From Planctomycetota bacterium (GTDB taxonomy: Bacteria; Planctomycetota; Phycisphaerae; Tepidisphaerales; Tepidisphaeraceae), in NCBI GenBank assembly GCA_029777755.1, contig JAKORQ010000034.1:1-28452 (forward strand): DNA of 28,452 bases, read 5' to 3'. The notes beneath the pieces were generated by a model. The model was not told where the DNA came from. It worked only from the letters and a program-made list of their open reading frames with translations, and searched no databases. Positions 7,939 through 15,437 of this stretch are shown here, one piece after another. Positions within the stretch are counted from its first letter, which is position 1, and the number at the start of each line of letters is the position of its first letter. Both the position numbers and the translations under genes were made by a program.

Positions 7939-9264
7939 CTATATCACCACGGCCCCTGACACTGGGCAGGTGATGAAGAATTCCGCGATGTCGGCGCGGT
8001 GAGGAAAGGCCGCCAGGTACCTGTCGCGCCATTGCGAGACGAAGCGCTCGGCCGAGTACCTGTTCACCATCGCCCACACGCTGCCGCCAAAACCCGCGCC
8101 GAACGCCGATGCGGCTTTCGCTCCCAGCTGCCGGGCCATCCGGGCAAGTGCGATCGTCTCGGGAACCTGGTTGCCCAGCCCTGCGTCGGCCATCCTCTGC
8201 GAGCTGTCCACGGCAATCCCCAGGCCTTCCCAGTCGCGCTGTTCCAGGGCGTCGGCCACCGCCGGCGTGAGACGCTGATGCTCCACGACAAACTGCTCAA
8301 AGCGCCGCAGCAGCTCGGTGGGCTTGTAGAGCGGGTGTCGCGAGGCGGCCAGGATCCTTCCCGCACACTCGGTGGCGTGCGGATCGTCGTTGATGGCCGC
8401 CGCCAGTGATGGCTTGTTCCATCCCTCCGCCCGAAGAACCTCCATGATGGCCGACATGAGCTGCGAGATGCGGTTATAGCGATCGCGGGCAACACCGGTT
8501 TTCTCGGCCACCACGCCGCTGACACCGATGACCAGCGCAAGCTCGCAGGGAAAGAGTATCCGCCGCTCCAGCCGCACCGGGTTGTAGCTGTACACGGACA
8601 GGTGCCCCGCCTGCGAGCAGAGGATGGCGGTGTGATCCTCGCTGCCGCCGAAGGTTCCCACGCCACGGTCGCCAGCCAGGGAGCCAAAGCTTTGCCCGTT
8701 CTCGCAGGTGCCCAGGTAGCCGGCCAGGTCCTCAACGTTGCGGATGTTTTCGCGATAGACGCTGCGATGCTCGAAGTGATTGGCCGCGTTAATCGACAGG
8801 TACGTCGCCACCACCAGGGCGCTGGATGAGCTCATGCCCCCCGCCTGCGGCAGGTCGGAGGCAAAGGCGACATCCGCCCCAAGGATCGGCGGGCCGAAAT
8901 TGCGCGAGACTCGCCGGGCCACGCTCATCACGTAATTGCCCCAGCCCACCGGCGGCGGCGCCAGGCTCGGCGTGAGCTCAAACCCAAGCGACTGCCGAAT
9001 GTCGCAGGCGTGAAACAGGCAGTGCGAATCGCTTCGCGGCATTACGGCCGCCACGATCCCGCGGTCGATGGCGCAGGTGATGCTGCGCCCGCCGGCGTAA
9101 TCGGTGTGCTTGCCCATCACCTCCACCCGGCCGGGCACGAAAATTACGTATGCCGGGCGTTTGCCGCCCAGCGCGCGGATGCAGTTGCCAAGCAGCTCCG
9201 CCTTCCGCACGGCCGAGGCCTCGGGAAATCCCGCCGACTGAAGTTCACCAACCAGGTCACTCAT
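7939..9264 (-). CDS. Galactokinase-like GHMP sugar kinase
   Basis: The 441-residue protein has the GHMP kinase motifs in order. These are a galactokinase-type sugar-binding segment PGRVEVMGKHTDYAGG (44-59), the phosphate loop PQAGGMSSSSAL (139-150), the segment with the catalytic aspartate GTFGGSEDHTAIL (203-215) and the C-terminal motif AFGAGFGGSVWAMV (387-400). It would phosphorylate C1 of a hexose with ATP. The signature of true galactokinases is GR-x-N-x-I-G-E-H-x-D-Y; here Asn is Glu and the galactose-contacting Glu is Lys, so another sugar is likely. Its ATG overlaps the stop of the oxidoreductase gene (ATGA, 9264-9261), making it the last gene of the NagB-PIG-L operon. Confidence 0.88.
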   Translation of the reverse strand: MSDLVGELQSAGFPEASAVRKAELLGNCIRALGGKRPAYVIFVPGRVEVMGKHTDYAGGRSITCAIDRGIVAAVMPRSDSHCLFHACDIRQSLGFELTPSLAPPPVGWGNYVMSVARRVSRNFGPPILGADVAFASDLPQAGGMSSSSALVVATYLSINAANHFEHRSVYRENIRNVEDLAGYLGTCENGQSFGSLAGDRGVGTFGGSEDHTAILCSQAGHLSVYSYNPVRLERRILFPCELALVIGVSGVVAEKTGVARDRYNRISQLMSAIMEVLRAEGWNKPSLAAAINDDPHATECAGRILAASRHPLYKPTELLRRFEQFVVEHQRLTPAVADALEQRDWEGLGIAVDSSQRMADAGLGNQVPETIALARMARQLGAKAASAFGAGFGGSVWAMVNRYSAERFVSQWRDRYLAAFPHRADIAEFFITCPVSGAVVI

Positions 9265-10508
9265 ACGGCCTGCTTACCTGCACAGCAGAGATTGATGGTC
9301 CGTCCCTCGCGGCGCGACTGCTCGGCCGCGAATACAACCGTGTGCGTCTTCAGCGATTCCTGGGCGTTGGCGACAATCCTGGAATCGTCGCGGGTGAACA
9401 GGGCATCGATGAAGGTATCGACAATGCGCTGGTCGCCACCACCGTGGCCGCCACGCTCGCTGCCAAGCTGGATGGTGGTGATGTTGTTGTCGGCGAACGT
9501 CTTGACGGTGATGGTGTTCTGGTCGAAGTAGATCTCCCCAAGCGTCCCGTAGAGGCGCAGATAGCGGGAGCAATCGCGCGACAGGCCAACCATCGTGAAG
9601 ACTGCGGTCACATTATCCTCAAAGAGCATGTTCACCGTCTGGTGATCGACCACGTCATTGTCGCACTTCCAGACGCAGCGGCCATATGGGCCGGTGCGGA
9701 TGGCCTCCAGGTGTGCCTCGCGCGAGTGAACCAGCGACACCACGTCGGCAGGCCAACAGGTGCGATCGGCATCGACATAATGCCTGATGGCCGAGTAGTG
9801 GCAACTGCGCTCAATCGGGCACTCGATGCAGCGCTCGCCAGCGCCCGGTGGGGCGTTCTCCGGGCGGAAGTAGCTCAGCGAACCGTAGGAGCTGACGCTC
9901 AGGCAGCGCTTGCCGATCAGGTAATGAATGTAGTCGATGTCGTGGCAGCTCTTGGCCAGCAGCATGAAGGTGGAGCGCGACTCATTGCCCCAGTTGCCAC
10001 GGACGAAACTGTGCGCCTGGTGCCACCAGCCCACCTGCTCGGTAAGGTTTACCGTGACGATCTTGCCGATTGTCCCGGAGTCCACCAGCTCCTTCACCTT
10101 GCGGAAACCCTTCTGGTAACGCAGCGAGTGGCAGACGCCGAATATGCAGCCGGTCTCGCGTTGCGTGCGCTCGATGAGCTGGCAGTCGGCGAGGGTGACG
10201 GCCATGGGCTTCTCCAGCAGGACGTCGTATCCGAGCTTCATGCAGGCGACGGCCGGCTCCACATGCTCGCGATCCATCGTGCCGATGAAGACGGCATCAC
10301 AGAGCTTGGGGCGGGAGACGAACTCCTGCCAGCTTTGCATGACGTTCTCGCGCGGAAGCTGGTAGTTGCGGGCGACAAGCTCGCGATACTCATCGCGCGG
10401 CTCGGCGACCGCCGCCAGCCTCGCCTTCGGATAGGCCTCGTGAAACATCCTCGCGAACAGCTGCCCTCTTCCACCGGCCCCGATGATCGCAATGGTCTTT
10501 GGTTCCAT
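9261..10508 (-). CDS. Gfo/Idh/MocA family NAD(P)-dependent oxidoreductase
   Basis: The 415-residue protein starts with a Rossmann dinucleotide-binding segment AIIGAGGRGQLFARMF (7-22). It has the family signature LLEKPMAVTLADC (97-109) and the catalytic-region SCHDID (187-192). Such enzymes oxidise or reduce hydroxyls of sugars, sugar acids or inositols. An insertion with four cysteines, CIECPIERSC (227-236) plus Cys251, resembles one found in a subset of this family; whether it binds metal is unknown. The gene lies 51 bases after the NagB-PIG-L gene and overlaps the kinase gene by four bases, so the three are almost certainly cotranscribed. The substrate is probably the same sugar handled by its neighbours. 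Confidence 0.88.
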   Translation of the reverse strand: MEPKTIAIIGAGGRGQLFARMFHEAYPKARLAAVAEPRDEYRELVARNYQLPRENVMQSWQEFVSRPKLCDAVFIGTMDREHVEPAVACMKLGYDVLLEKPMAVTLADCQLIERTQRETGCIFGVCHSLRYQKGFRKVKELVDSGTIGKIVTVNLTEQVGWWHQAHSFVRGNWGNESRSTFMLLAKSCHDIDYIHYLIGKRCLSVSSYGSLSYFRPENAPPGAGERCIECPIERSCHYSAIRHYVDADRTCWPADVVSLVHSREAHLEAIRTGPYGRCVWKCDNDVVDHQTVNMLFEDNVTAVFTMVGLSRDCSRYLRLYGTLGEIYFDQNTITVKTFADNNITTIQLGSERGGHGGGDQRIVDTFIDALFTRDDSRIVANAQESLKTHTVVFAAEQSRREGRTINLCCAGKQAV

Positions 10509-10559
10509 GTCCGTTGCACCGAAAGGATCGGCCGCGCCACCGCGCAGCCGCGGGATGAA

Positions 10560-12479
10560 CTATATCTCCAGGCGAACAAATGCTTCAATCGCCTCATACT
10601 CGGCCAGGCCGAGGGCATCGTACAACTGTGCCGTTGCCCTGTTTCGATCCTCGGCACGCTGCCAGAACTCTCGCTCATCAGCCCCGGGGAATAGCGCCCT
10701 GTCCTTCTGCGACTGATGCTTGAAGATCGCCTCGCGTTTGCGGCGCACCTCCATCGGCGAGAGCGGCACGGCCATGTCGATCTTCTCCGGCTCCCACTCC
10801 TGCCATGCGCCACGATACAGCCAGACCTCACAATCGCGAAACCACGCCTGGTCCTTCACGCGCTTCAGCGCCTCCATGACGGCCGCCAGGCAGACACGAT
10901 GCGTGCCGTGCGGGTCGGACAGGTCGCCGGCCGCGTAGATCTGGTGCGGCTTGATGCGCTCCAGGATCTCCACGACGATGCGGATGTCCTCCTCCGACAG
11001 CGGCTTCTTGCGCACCTTGCCGGTCTCGTAGAACGGCAGGTCAAGCATGTATGTATTGTCAGGGTTGATGCCACAGGCGCGGGCGGCCGCACGCGCTTCG
11101 CCCTTCCTGATGGCCCGCTTGATCGCGAGGACCTCCCTGCTGTCCACCTGCCCAGGCTTCTTGTTGAGAAGGAAGTTCTCTATGTGGTCCTCGAGCTTCT
11201 TGGCCTGCTCGCGATCCAGCCCCATGCAGGTGTTGAACTCGGTGGCGAACTCGGCAAAGCGAATCGCATCGGCGTCAAACACCGCGATGTTGCCCGAGGT
11301 CTGGTAGGCAATGTGCACCTCGTGCCCCTGGTCGGCCAGGCGGATCAGCGTGCCACCCATGGAGATCACGTCATCGTCCGGGTGCGGCGAGAAGCAGAGC
11401 ACCCGCTTGGGGAAAATGCGGTCGGTCGGGCGCGAGATGTCGCCGGGACGCTTCAGCTTGTCCGGCTTGCCGCCCGGCCAGCCGGTGATCGTCTCCTGCA
11501 GGTCGCGGAAGACCTCAAGATTGACGTTGTACGCCGGGCCATGCGTAGCCAGCAGTTCCTCCAGGCCATGCTCGTTGTAGTCCTCATCGGTGAGCTTGAG
11601 CAACGGCTTGTCGAGCGTGCGGGCCAGCCAGATGACCGCCTTGCGGATTAGTTTCTCATCCCAGCTCACCTCGCCCAGCGTCCAGGGGGCCTTGAAACGC
11701 GTCAGCTCGGCCGCCGCCGCCTCATCCAGGATCACGCGGGCATTGGGGTGATTCTGCAGGAAGCTGGCAGCCACCGTCGCGGTGACCGGCCCCTCGATGG
11801 CCCGCTGCACAATCCTCGCCTTGCCCTCCCCGAACGCCAGCAGCACGATCTGCCGCGCCTGCAGGATGGTGCCGATGCCCATGGTGATGGCGCGGTGCGG
11901 CACGTGCTCCTCGCCGAAAAAGTCACTGGCGGCGTCGCGGCGCGTGACCTTGTCCAGATATATCATGCGGGTACGGCTGCTGGGGGTCGAACCCGGCTCA
12001 TTGAAGCCCATGTGTCCGTTTCGTCCGATTCCCAGGATCTGGAAGTCGATCCCGCCGGCGTCGGCGATCGCCTTCTCATACTGGGCGCAGAAATCGGCGA
12101 CCTGCTCCATGGGTATGGTGCCGTCGGGGATGTGGATGTTTTGCTGCGGGATATCCACCAGATCGAACAGGTTCTCATGCATGAAACGCCAGTAGCTTTG
12201 CAGCTCGTCGCGCTTCATGGGGTAGTACTCATCAAGGTTGAAGGTGATCACGTTCCTGAAGGAAAGCTTCTCCTCCCGGTGCATGCGGACCAGCTCGTTA
12301 TAGACACCCAGCGGGGTGGAACCTGTCGCCAGCCCGAGCACGACATTCCTGTGTGCGGCGGCGCGCTCGCGAATAAGCGCAGCGATCATTTTCGCCACCA
12401 CGATCGAAGCCTCCGCGGCATCGGAAAAGACCTCCGTGGGAATCTTCTCCAGCGAAGTGAGAGAGGGGTGATCGTTCAT
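10560..12479 (-). CDS. NagB-PIG-L fusion: glucosamine-6-P deaminase-like plus deacetylase
   Basis: The 639-residue protein has two enzyme domains. Residues about 10-275 form a NagB isomerase/deaminase domain: GLATGSTP (49-56), FNLDEYY (80-86), GIGRNGHMGFNEPGS (150-164), and FFGEEHVPHRAITMGIGTIL. The residue matching E. coli NagB Asp141 is Asn here (RNGH), while the His and the FNEP Glu remain. Residues about 357-590 form a PIG-L/LmbE deacetylase with zinc ligands in SPHPDDD (364-370) and HGTH (524-527). Long NagB-LmbE proteins are known in Bacteroidetes and relatives. Together the domains could remove acetyl and amino groups from an N-acetyl amino sugar. The start at 12479 is chosen because the frame extension to 12554 runs through the promoter. 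It is the first gene of the operon. Confidence 0.9.
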   Translation of the reverse strand: MNDHPSLTSLEKIPTEVFSDAAEASIVVAKMIAALIRERAAAHRNVVLGLATGSTPLGVYNELVRMHREEKLSFRNVITFNLDEYYPMKRDELQSYWRFMHENLFDLVDIPQQNIHIPDGTIPMEQVADFCAQYEKAIADAGGIDFQILGIGRNGHMGFNEPGSTPSSRTRMIYLDKVTRRDAASDFFGEEHVPHRAITMGIGTILQARQIVLLAFGEGKARIVQRAIEGPVTATVAASFLQNHPNARVILDEAAAAELTRFKAPWTLGEVSWDEKLIRKAVIWLARTLDKPLLKLTDEDYNEHGLEELLATHGPAYNVNLEVFRDLQETITGWPGGKPDKLKRPGDISRPTDRIFPKRVLCFSPHPDDDVISMGGTLIRLADQGHEVHIAYQTSGNIAVFDADAIRFAEFATEFNTCMGLDREQAKKLEDHIENFLLNKKPGQVDSREVLAIKRAIRKGEARAAARACGINPDNTYMLDLPFYETGKVRKKPLSEEDIRIVVEILERIKPHQIYAAGDLSDPHGTHRVCLAAVMEALKRVKDQAWFRDCEVWLYRGAWQEWEPEKIDMAVPLSPMEVRRKREAIFKHQSQKDRALFPGADEREFWQRAEDRNRATAQLYDALGLAEYEAIEAFVRLEI

Positions 12480-12485
12480 ACCTAT

Positions 12486-12514
12486 ATTATTAACTGGACC
12501 AATATTAAATGCAA
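12486..12514 (-). promoter_or_regulatory. Operon promoter with TGG-A-CCA operator candidate
   Basis: On the minus strand TTGCAT (12514-12509) and AATAAT (12491-12486) are 17 bases apart. The spacer contains the near-palindrome TTAATATTGGTCCAGTTAA, centred on TGGTCCA. Its position between -35 and -10 and between two divergent genes suggests the binding site of the adjacent ROK regulator. The -10 ends only six bases before the NagB-PIG-L ATG, so the mRNA may have almost no leader. Confidence 0.45.
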
Positions 12515-12565
12515 GGCGGCTTGAGGTGTGGTACGTTAACCGCCGTTGTGGCATCTTCTTACGAC

Positions 12566-13696
12566 ATGGTCAGCACGCGCGAACAAGCCATCCTCTTTGA
12601 ACTCTGGACCAGGGGGCCGGCCAGCAGGCTGGATCTGGCCCGGCGGCTGGGACTCACGCCCAACCTGGCCGGCGACCTCGTGGCAGGCATGATCAAGCGC
12701 AACCTCGTGCGCGAGTGCGACAAGAGCGTCCGCGGGCGGGGCAGGCCCTCGATCCCCGTCGAGATCGAGACGGCCAACACGCACATCCTGGGTCTGGCCC
12801 TGCGGCCGGGCTGGGTGCAGGTGGGAAAAATCAACCTGCGCGGACAGGGAATCGGCACGCCCAAGCGATCGGAAGTTCCTGAACCACAAAGACTTGTGCA
12901 GACAGCCACCCGCCTGCTGGAAAGCCAGCTTGCCGCTGAGACCTTTGCCGTGGGAGTGTCGGTGACGGGGTTTGTCGATGCCGAGCATCAGCGGCTGCTG
13001 CTTTCGTCGGCCCTGCGCGGGCTGCCTGATGCGGATCTTTCCCCCATGTTCCGGCGAATGGAGGATCGGCCGATCCTGATCCGCAACGACATGCACGCCC
13101 TCGCCGCCCGCTGGCTACTCACGCAGCACACCTTCTCGGATGCCTCCATCGACGAGGATGCCCTGCTGGTGCTGCTGGATGATGGACAGGTCGGCTCGAC
13201 GCTGCTGATCAACGGCCGGCCAAACGACGGATGCGTGATGGGCGCCAACGAGATGGGGCACATGCGCTTCCGTGTGAAGACGGACCTTTGCTACTGCGGG
13301 GCTGTCGGCTGCATCGAGCGAATCTTCTCCAGCGAATACGCCCGCGCCCGGCTGGGGATGGTCGGCCATCTGCGCGACATGGTGGCGCGCTACGACGGTC
13401 GACGCGGACCGATGGGCGAGATGATCTCGCTGGTCAGCAACGCCCTGGGGAACGTGGTCAACTTCGTTCGCCCCCACCGCCTGGTGATCACCAGCCCCTT
13501 CACGCAGCACACCATCTTCGCCAATGAACTGCTGAAGCGCACGCGCGAATGCTTCCTCCCCGCCCTGGCCGACCGCGTCAGGATCGACCTTTGGGAACAA
13601 CCAATAGCATCCCCGGCGGAAACCGCCGGCTTCCTTCCCCTGGCGAGGATGCTCCTGCGTGCATGGAGCTGGCACTGTCCTGCTCAAACAAAGTGA
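12566..13696 (+). CDS. ROK-family transcriptional regulator
   Basis: The 376-residue protein (from this ATG) begins with a winged helix-turn-helix: REQAILFELWTRGPASRLDL followed by the recognition-helix region LGLTPNLAGDLVAGMIKRNL. A ROK body with the zinc motif CYCGAVGCIE (C-x-C-G-x2-G-C-x-E) and GANEMGHMRF follows. The usual ATP-binding D-x-G-G-T near the start of the ROK domain is replaced by LGLALRPGWVQVG, so it is a regulator and not a sugar kinase. The start is uncertain: ATG 12509, GTG 12548 and this ATG are in frame and none has a ribosome-binding site; this one places the DNA-binding domain at the N terminus as usual. It is divergent from the amino-sugar operon and probably represses it. 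The stop codon lies within repeat copy A. Confidence 0.88.
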   Translation: MVSTREQAILFELWTRGPASRLDLARRLGLTPNLAGDLVAGMIKRNLVRECDKSVRGRGRPSIPVEIETANTHILGLALRPGWVQVGKINLRGQGIGTPKRSEVPEPQRLVQTATRLLESQLAAETFAVGVSVTGFVDAEHQRLLLSSALRGLPDADLSPMFRRMEDRPILIRNDMHALAARWLLTQHTFSDASIDEDALLVLLDDGQVGSTLLINGRPNDGCVMGANEMGHMRFRVKTDLCYCGAVGCIERIFSSEYARARLGMVGHLRDMVARYDGRRGPMGEMISLVSNALGNVVNFVRPHRLVITSPFTQHTIFANELLKRTRECFLPALADRVRIDLWEQPIASPAETAGFLPLARMLLRAWSWHCPAQTK

Positions 13697-13715
13697 AGCG
13701 GCTTGTCCTCAAGCC
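13691..13715 (+). repeat. Intergenic hairpin repeat, copy A
   Basis: This copy begins AAGTGAAGCGG and contains a GGCTTG-TCCT-CAAGCC hairpin. It matches copy B over most of its length (AAGTGGAGCGACTTGTCCTG). The TGA stop of the ROK regulator gene (13694-13696) is inside the repeat. Confidence 0.6.
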
Positions 13716-13948
13716 ATTCTGCGCGCAAACGCTCGATGATGGCGACTTCGACGTTTGTCGAAACGCGCCAAAGGCTCGCCTTTCGCGACGTCCTGTCCTT
13801 TTCGGCGCGTTTTCGCACCCTACATGTTCCCTTCGTCGCTATGTCGCTTCGTCGCTCATACTTTCTTTTGTGCCTGCGTGTCTTGATGCCTTCATGCAGG
13901 ACATGGCAGGCTCGGCCCGGTATCATGCGCGACAAAGGAGAACCTGCG
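13697..13948. other. Structured non-coding region before esterase
   Basis: This region holds the rest of repeat copy A, a compound hairpin at 13761-13813, and a three-unit eight-base tandem at 13832-13855 (TTCGTCGC, TATGTCGC, TTCGTCGC). The compound hairpin has AAACGCGCC pairing with GGCGCGTTT and an inner AAAGG-CTCG-CCTTT stem. The esterase frame is open through it but has no protein-like character, and the esterase ribosome-binding site lies downstream. Confidence 0.5.
13898..13926 (+). promoter_or_regulatory. Possible esterase promoter
   Basis: AGGACA (13898-13903) and TATCAT (13921-13926) are 17 bases apart, 22 bases before the esterase ATG. The -35 matches the consensus only in its second half. 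Confidence 0.3.
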
Positions 13949-15232
13949 ATGAAGCTTCAATCGTTTTGCCGCCTTGTGGCGGGCGTGGTTGTGGGGATTT
14001 GCGGCGTGGCGTTCGGCCAGGAGCTGGTGGTCACGGCCGATCGTCCGGATGCAACGTATCGCGCTGGTGAGACGGTTACCTGGCGCGTTGAGGTGAAAGG
14101 TGACGCCGATGCGCTCAAGGATGTCACCTATCGCGTCCGACCCAATGGCAAAGACGTCAAGGAGACCACCCCGCTGGCCTTCACGGACAGCTCGGCCACT
14201 ATCACCGCCAAGTTCGACGAGCCCGGCTGGCTTTACCTGGAGGTGAGCGGCACCGGCGCTGAGGACAAGAAGATCAAGGCTGCCGGCACGGCCATGTTCT
14301 CCCCCGACCAGATCAAGCCGGCCCTTCCCTGCCCGGATGATTTCGATGAGTTCTGGGCGGCCAAGATCGAGGAGCTGAACCAGGTTCCCGCCAATCCCGT
14401 GCTCACCGCCCAGGAATCGGGCAAGGAAAATGTCGAGTATTACCTGATCGACATGGACAACATCCGCGGCACCAAGATCCGCGGACAGCTCGCCAAGCCC
14501 GCCCGCGAGGGCAAGTTCCCGGCCCTTCTGATCGTGCAGTGGGCGGGTGTCTATCCGCTTCAGAAGCAGTGGGCCACCGATCGGGCGGCCGAGGGCTGGC
14601 TGACGCTCAACATCATGGCCCATGACCTGCCGATCAACGAGTCGGCGGAGTTTTACAAGCAGCAGGCTTCCGGCCCGCTGTCCGGGTATACCGGCATCGG
14701 CAATGACGATCGCGAGACCAGCTATTTCCTGCGGATGTTCCTCTCCTGCTACCGGGCAGCCGATTACCTGACCACCCGCGAGGACTGGAATGGCCAGACC
14801 CTGGTGGTGACGGGCGGCAGCCAGGGCGGAATGCAGGCGATCGTCACGGCCGCCCTGCATCCCAAGGTGACTGGCATGATGGCGAATGTGCCGGCGGGTT
14901 GCGAACTGTCGCCGCAGTCGGCCGGGAGGATGGTCGGCTGGCCCTATTGGCCTTACACCCGCACCAAGGACAAGGACATTGAGAAGGTCATCCGCACCGG
15001 CCAGTACTTCGATGCCACAAACTTTGCCTCGCGCATCAAGTGCCCGGTGCTGATCGGCGTCGGCGGCATCGACACTACCTGCCCGCCGGTCAATGTCTAC
15101 GCCATGATCAACCAGATCACAGCGCCCAAGGAGATCGTGTTCATGCCCGGCGCGACCCACGGCAGCGGCCACGCCGCTTACTACTCCCGCTGGGGCGCCA
15201 CGGCCAGCAAGTATCGCAACCAGGGTAAATAG
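13949..15232 (+). CDS. Secreted acetyl xylan esterase-type (AXE1) alpha/beta hydrolase
   Basis: The 427-residue protein starts with a signal peptide (MKLQSFCRLVAGVVVGICGV, likely cut near FGQ-E at 24). A beta-rich domain of about 90 residues follows, then an alpha/beta-hydrolase of the AXE1 family: FDEFWAAKIEEL (132-143), nucleophile Ser291 in GGSQGG, acid Asp375 in GGIDTTCPP, and His404 in GATHGSGH. AXE1 enzymes remove acetyl groups from xylan or acetylated oligosaccharides; the N-terminal domain is less usual and may bind polysaccharide. The start is fixed by AAAGGAG eight bases upstream of the ATG; a long in-frame extension upstream is repeat DNA. The TAG stop (15230-15232) is the first base triplet of the region shared with repeat copy C. 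Confidence 0.9.
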   Translation: MKLQSFCRLVAGVVVGICGVAFGQELVVTADRPDATYRAGETVTWRVEVKGDADALKDVTYRVRPNGKDVKETTPLAFTDSSATITAKFDEPGWLYLEVSGTGAEDKKIKAAGTAMFSPDQIKPALPCPDDFDEFWAAKIEELNQVPANPVLTAQESGKENVEYYLIDMDNIRGTKIRGQLAKPAREGKFPALLIVQWAGVYPLQKQWATDRAAEGWLTLNIMAHDLPINESAEFYKQQASGPLSGYTGIGNDDRETSYFLRMFLSCYRAADYLTTREDWNGQTLVVTGGSQGGMQAIVTAALHPKVTGMMANVPAGCELSPQSAGRMVGWPYWPYTRTKDKDIEKVIRTGQYFDATNFASRIKCPVLIGVGGIDTTCPPVNVYAMINQITAPKEIVFMPGATHGSGHAAYYSRWGATASKYRNQGK

Positions 15233-15340
15233 AGCTGCCAATATCAAGTGGAGCGACTTGTCCTGTAAGCCGCGGGACGCCAAATCGGAAGAAGTATGCC
15301 CGAGTGGCATTCACATCGACCGGCATCGAGGCATCAACGA
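15230..15340 (+). repeat. Long form of intergenic repeat, copy B
   Basis: The core copy (15246-15276, AAGTGGAGCGACTTGTC to CCGCGGG) is embedded in about 110 bases that align with 22339-22449. Shared blocks include TAGAGC, GCCGCGGG, GCCCGAGT, GACCGGCA and TCAACG. By eye about three quarters of positions agree. A GCG-A-CTT / AAG-C-CGC stem with one mismatch forms in the core. The region includes the stop codon of the esterase gene. Confidence 0.6.
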
Positions 15341-15437
15341 ATACCTGGTTGCGTCGCTGTAGTGAACAGGGTTTGTACATCCTCCGGTTTCCGTGGCTCT
15401 GACGTGGCATGTTCGTCTCTGCCCGGCGACTGACCGG

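Noticed and set aside
13703..13948. In-frame N-terminal extension of the esterase
   Set aside because: The extension is repeat and hairpin DNA, whereas ATG 13949 has AAAGGAG at the right distance and is followed directly by a signal peptide.
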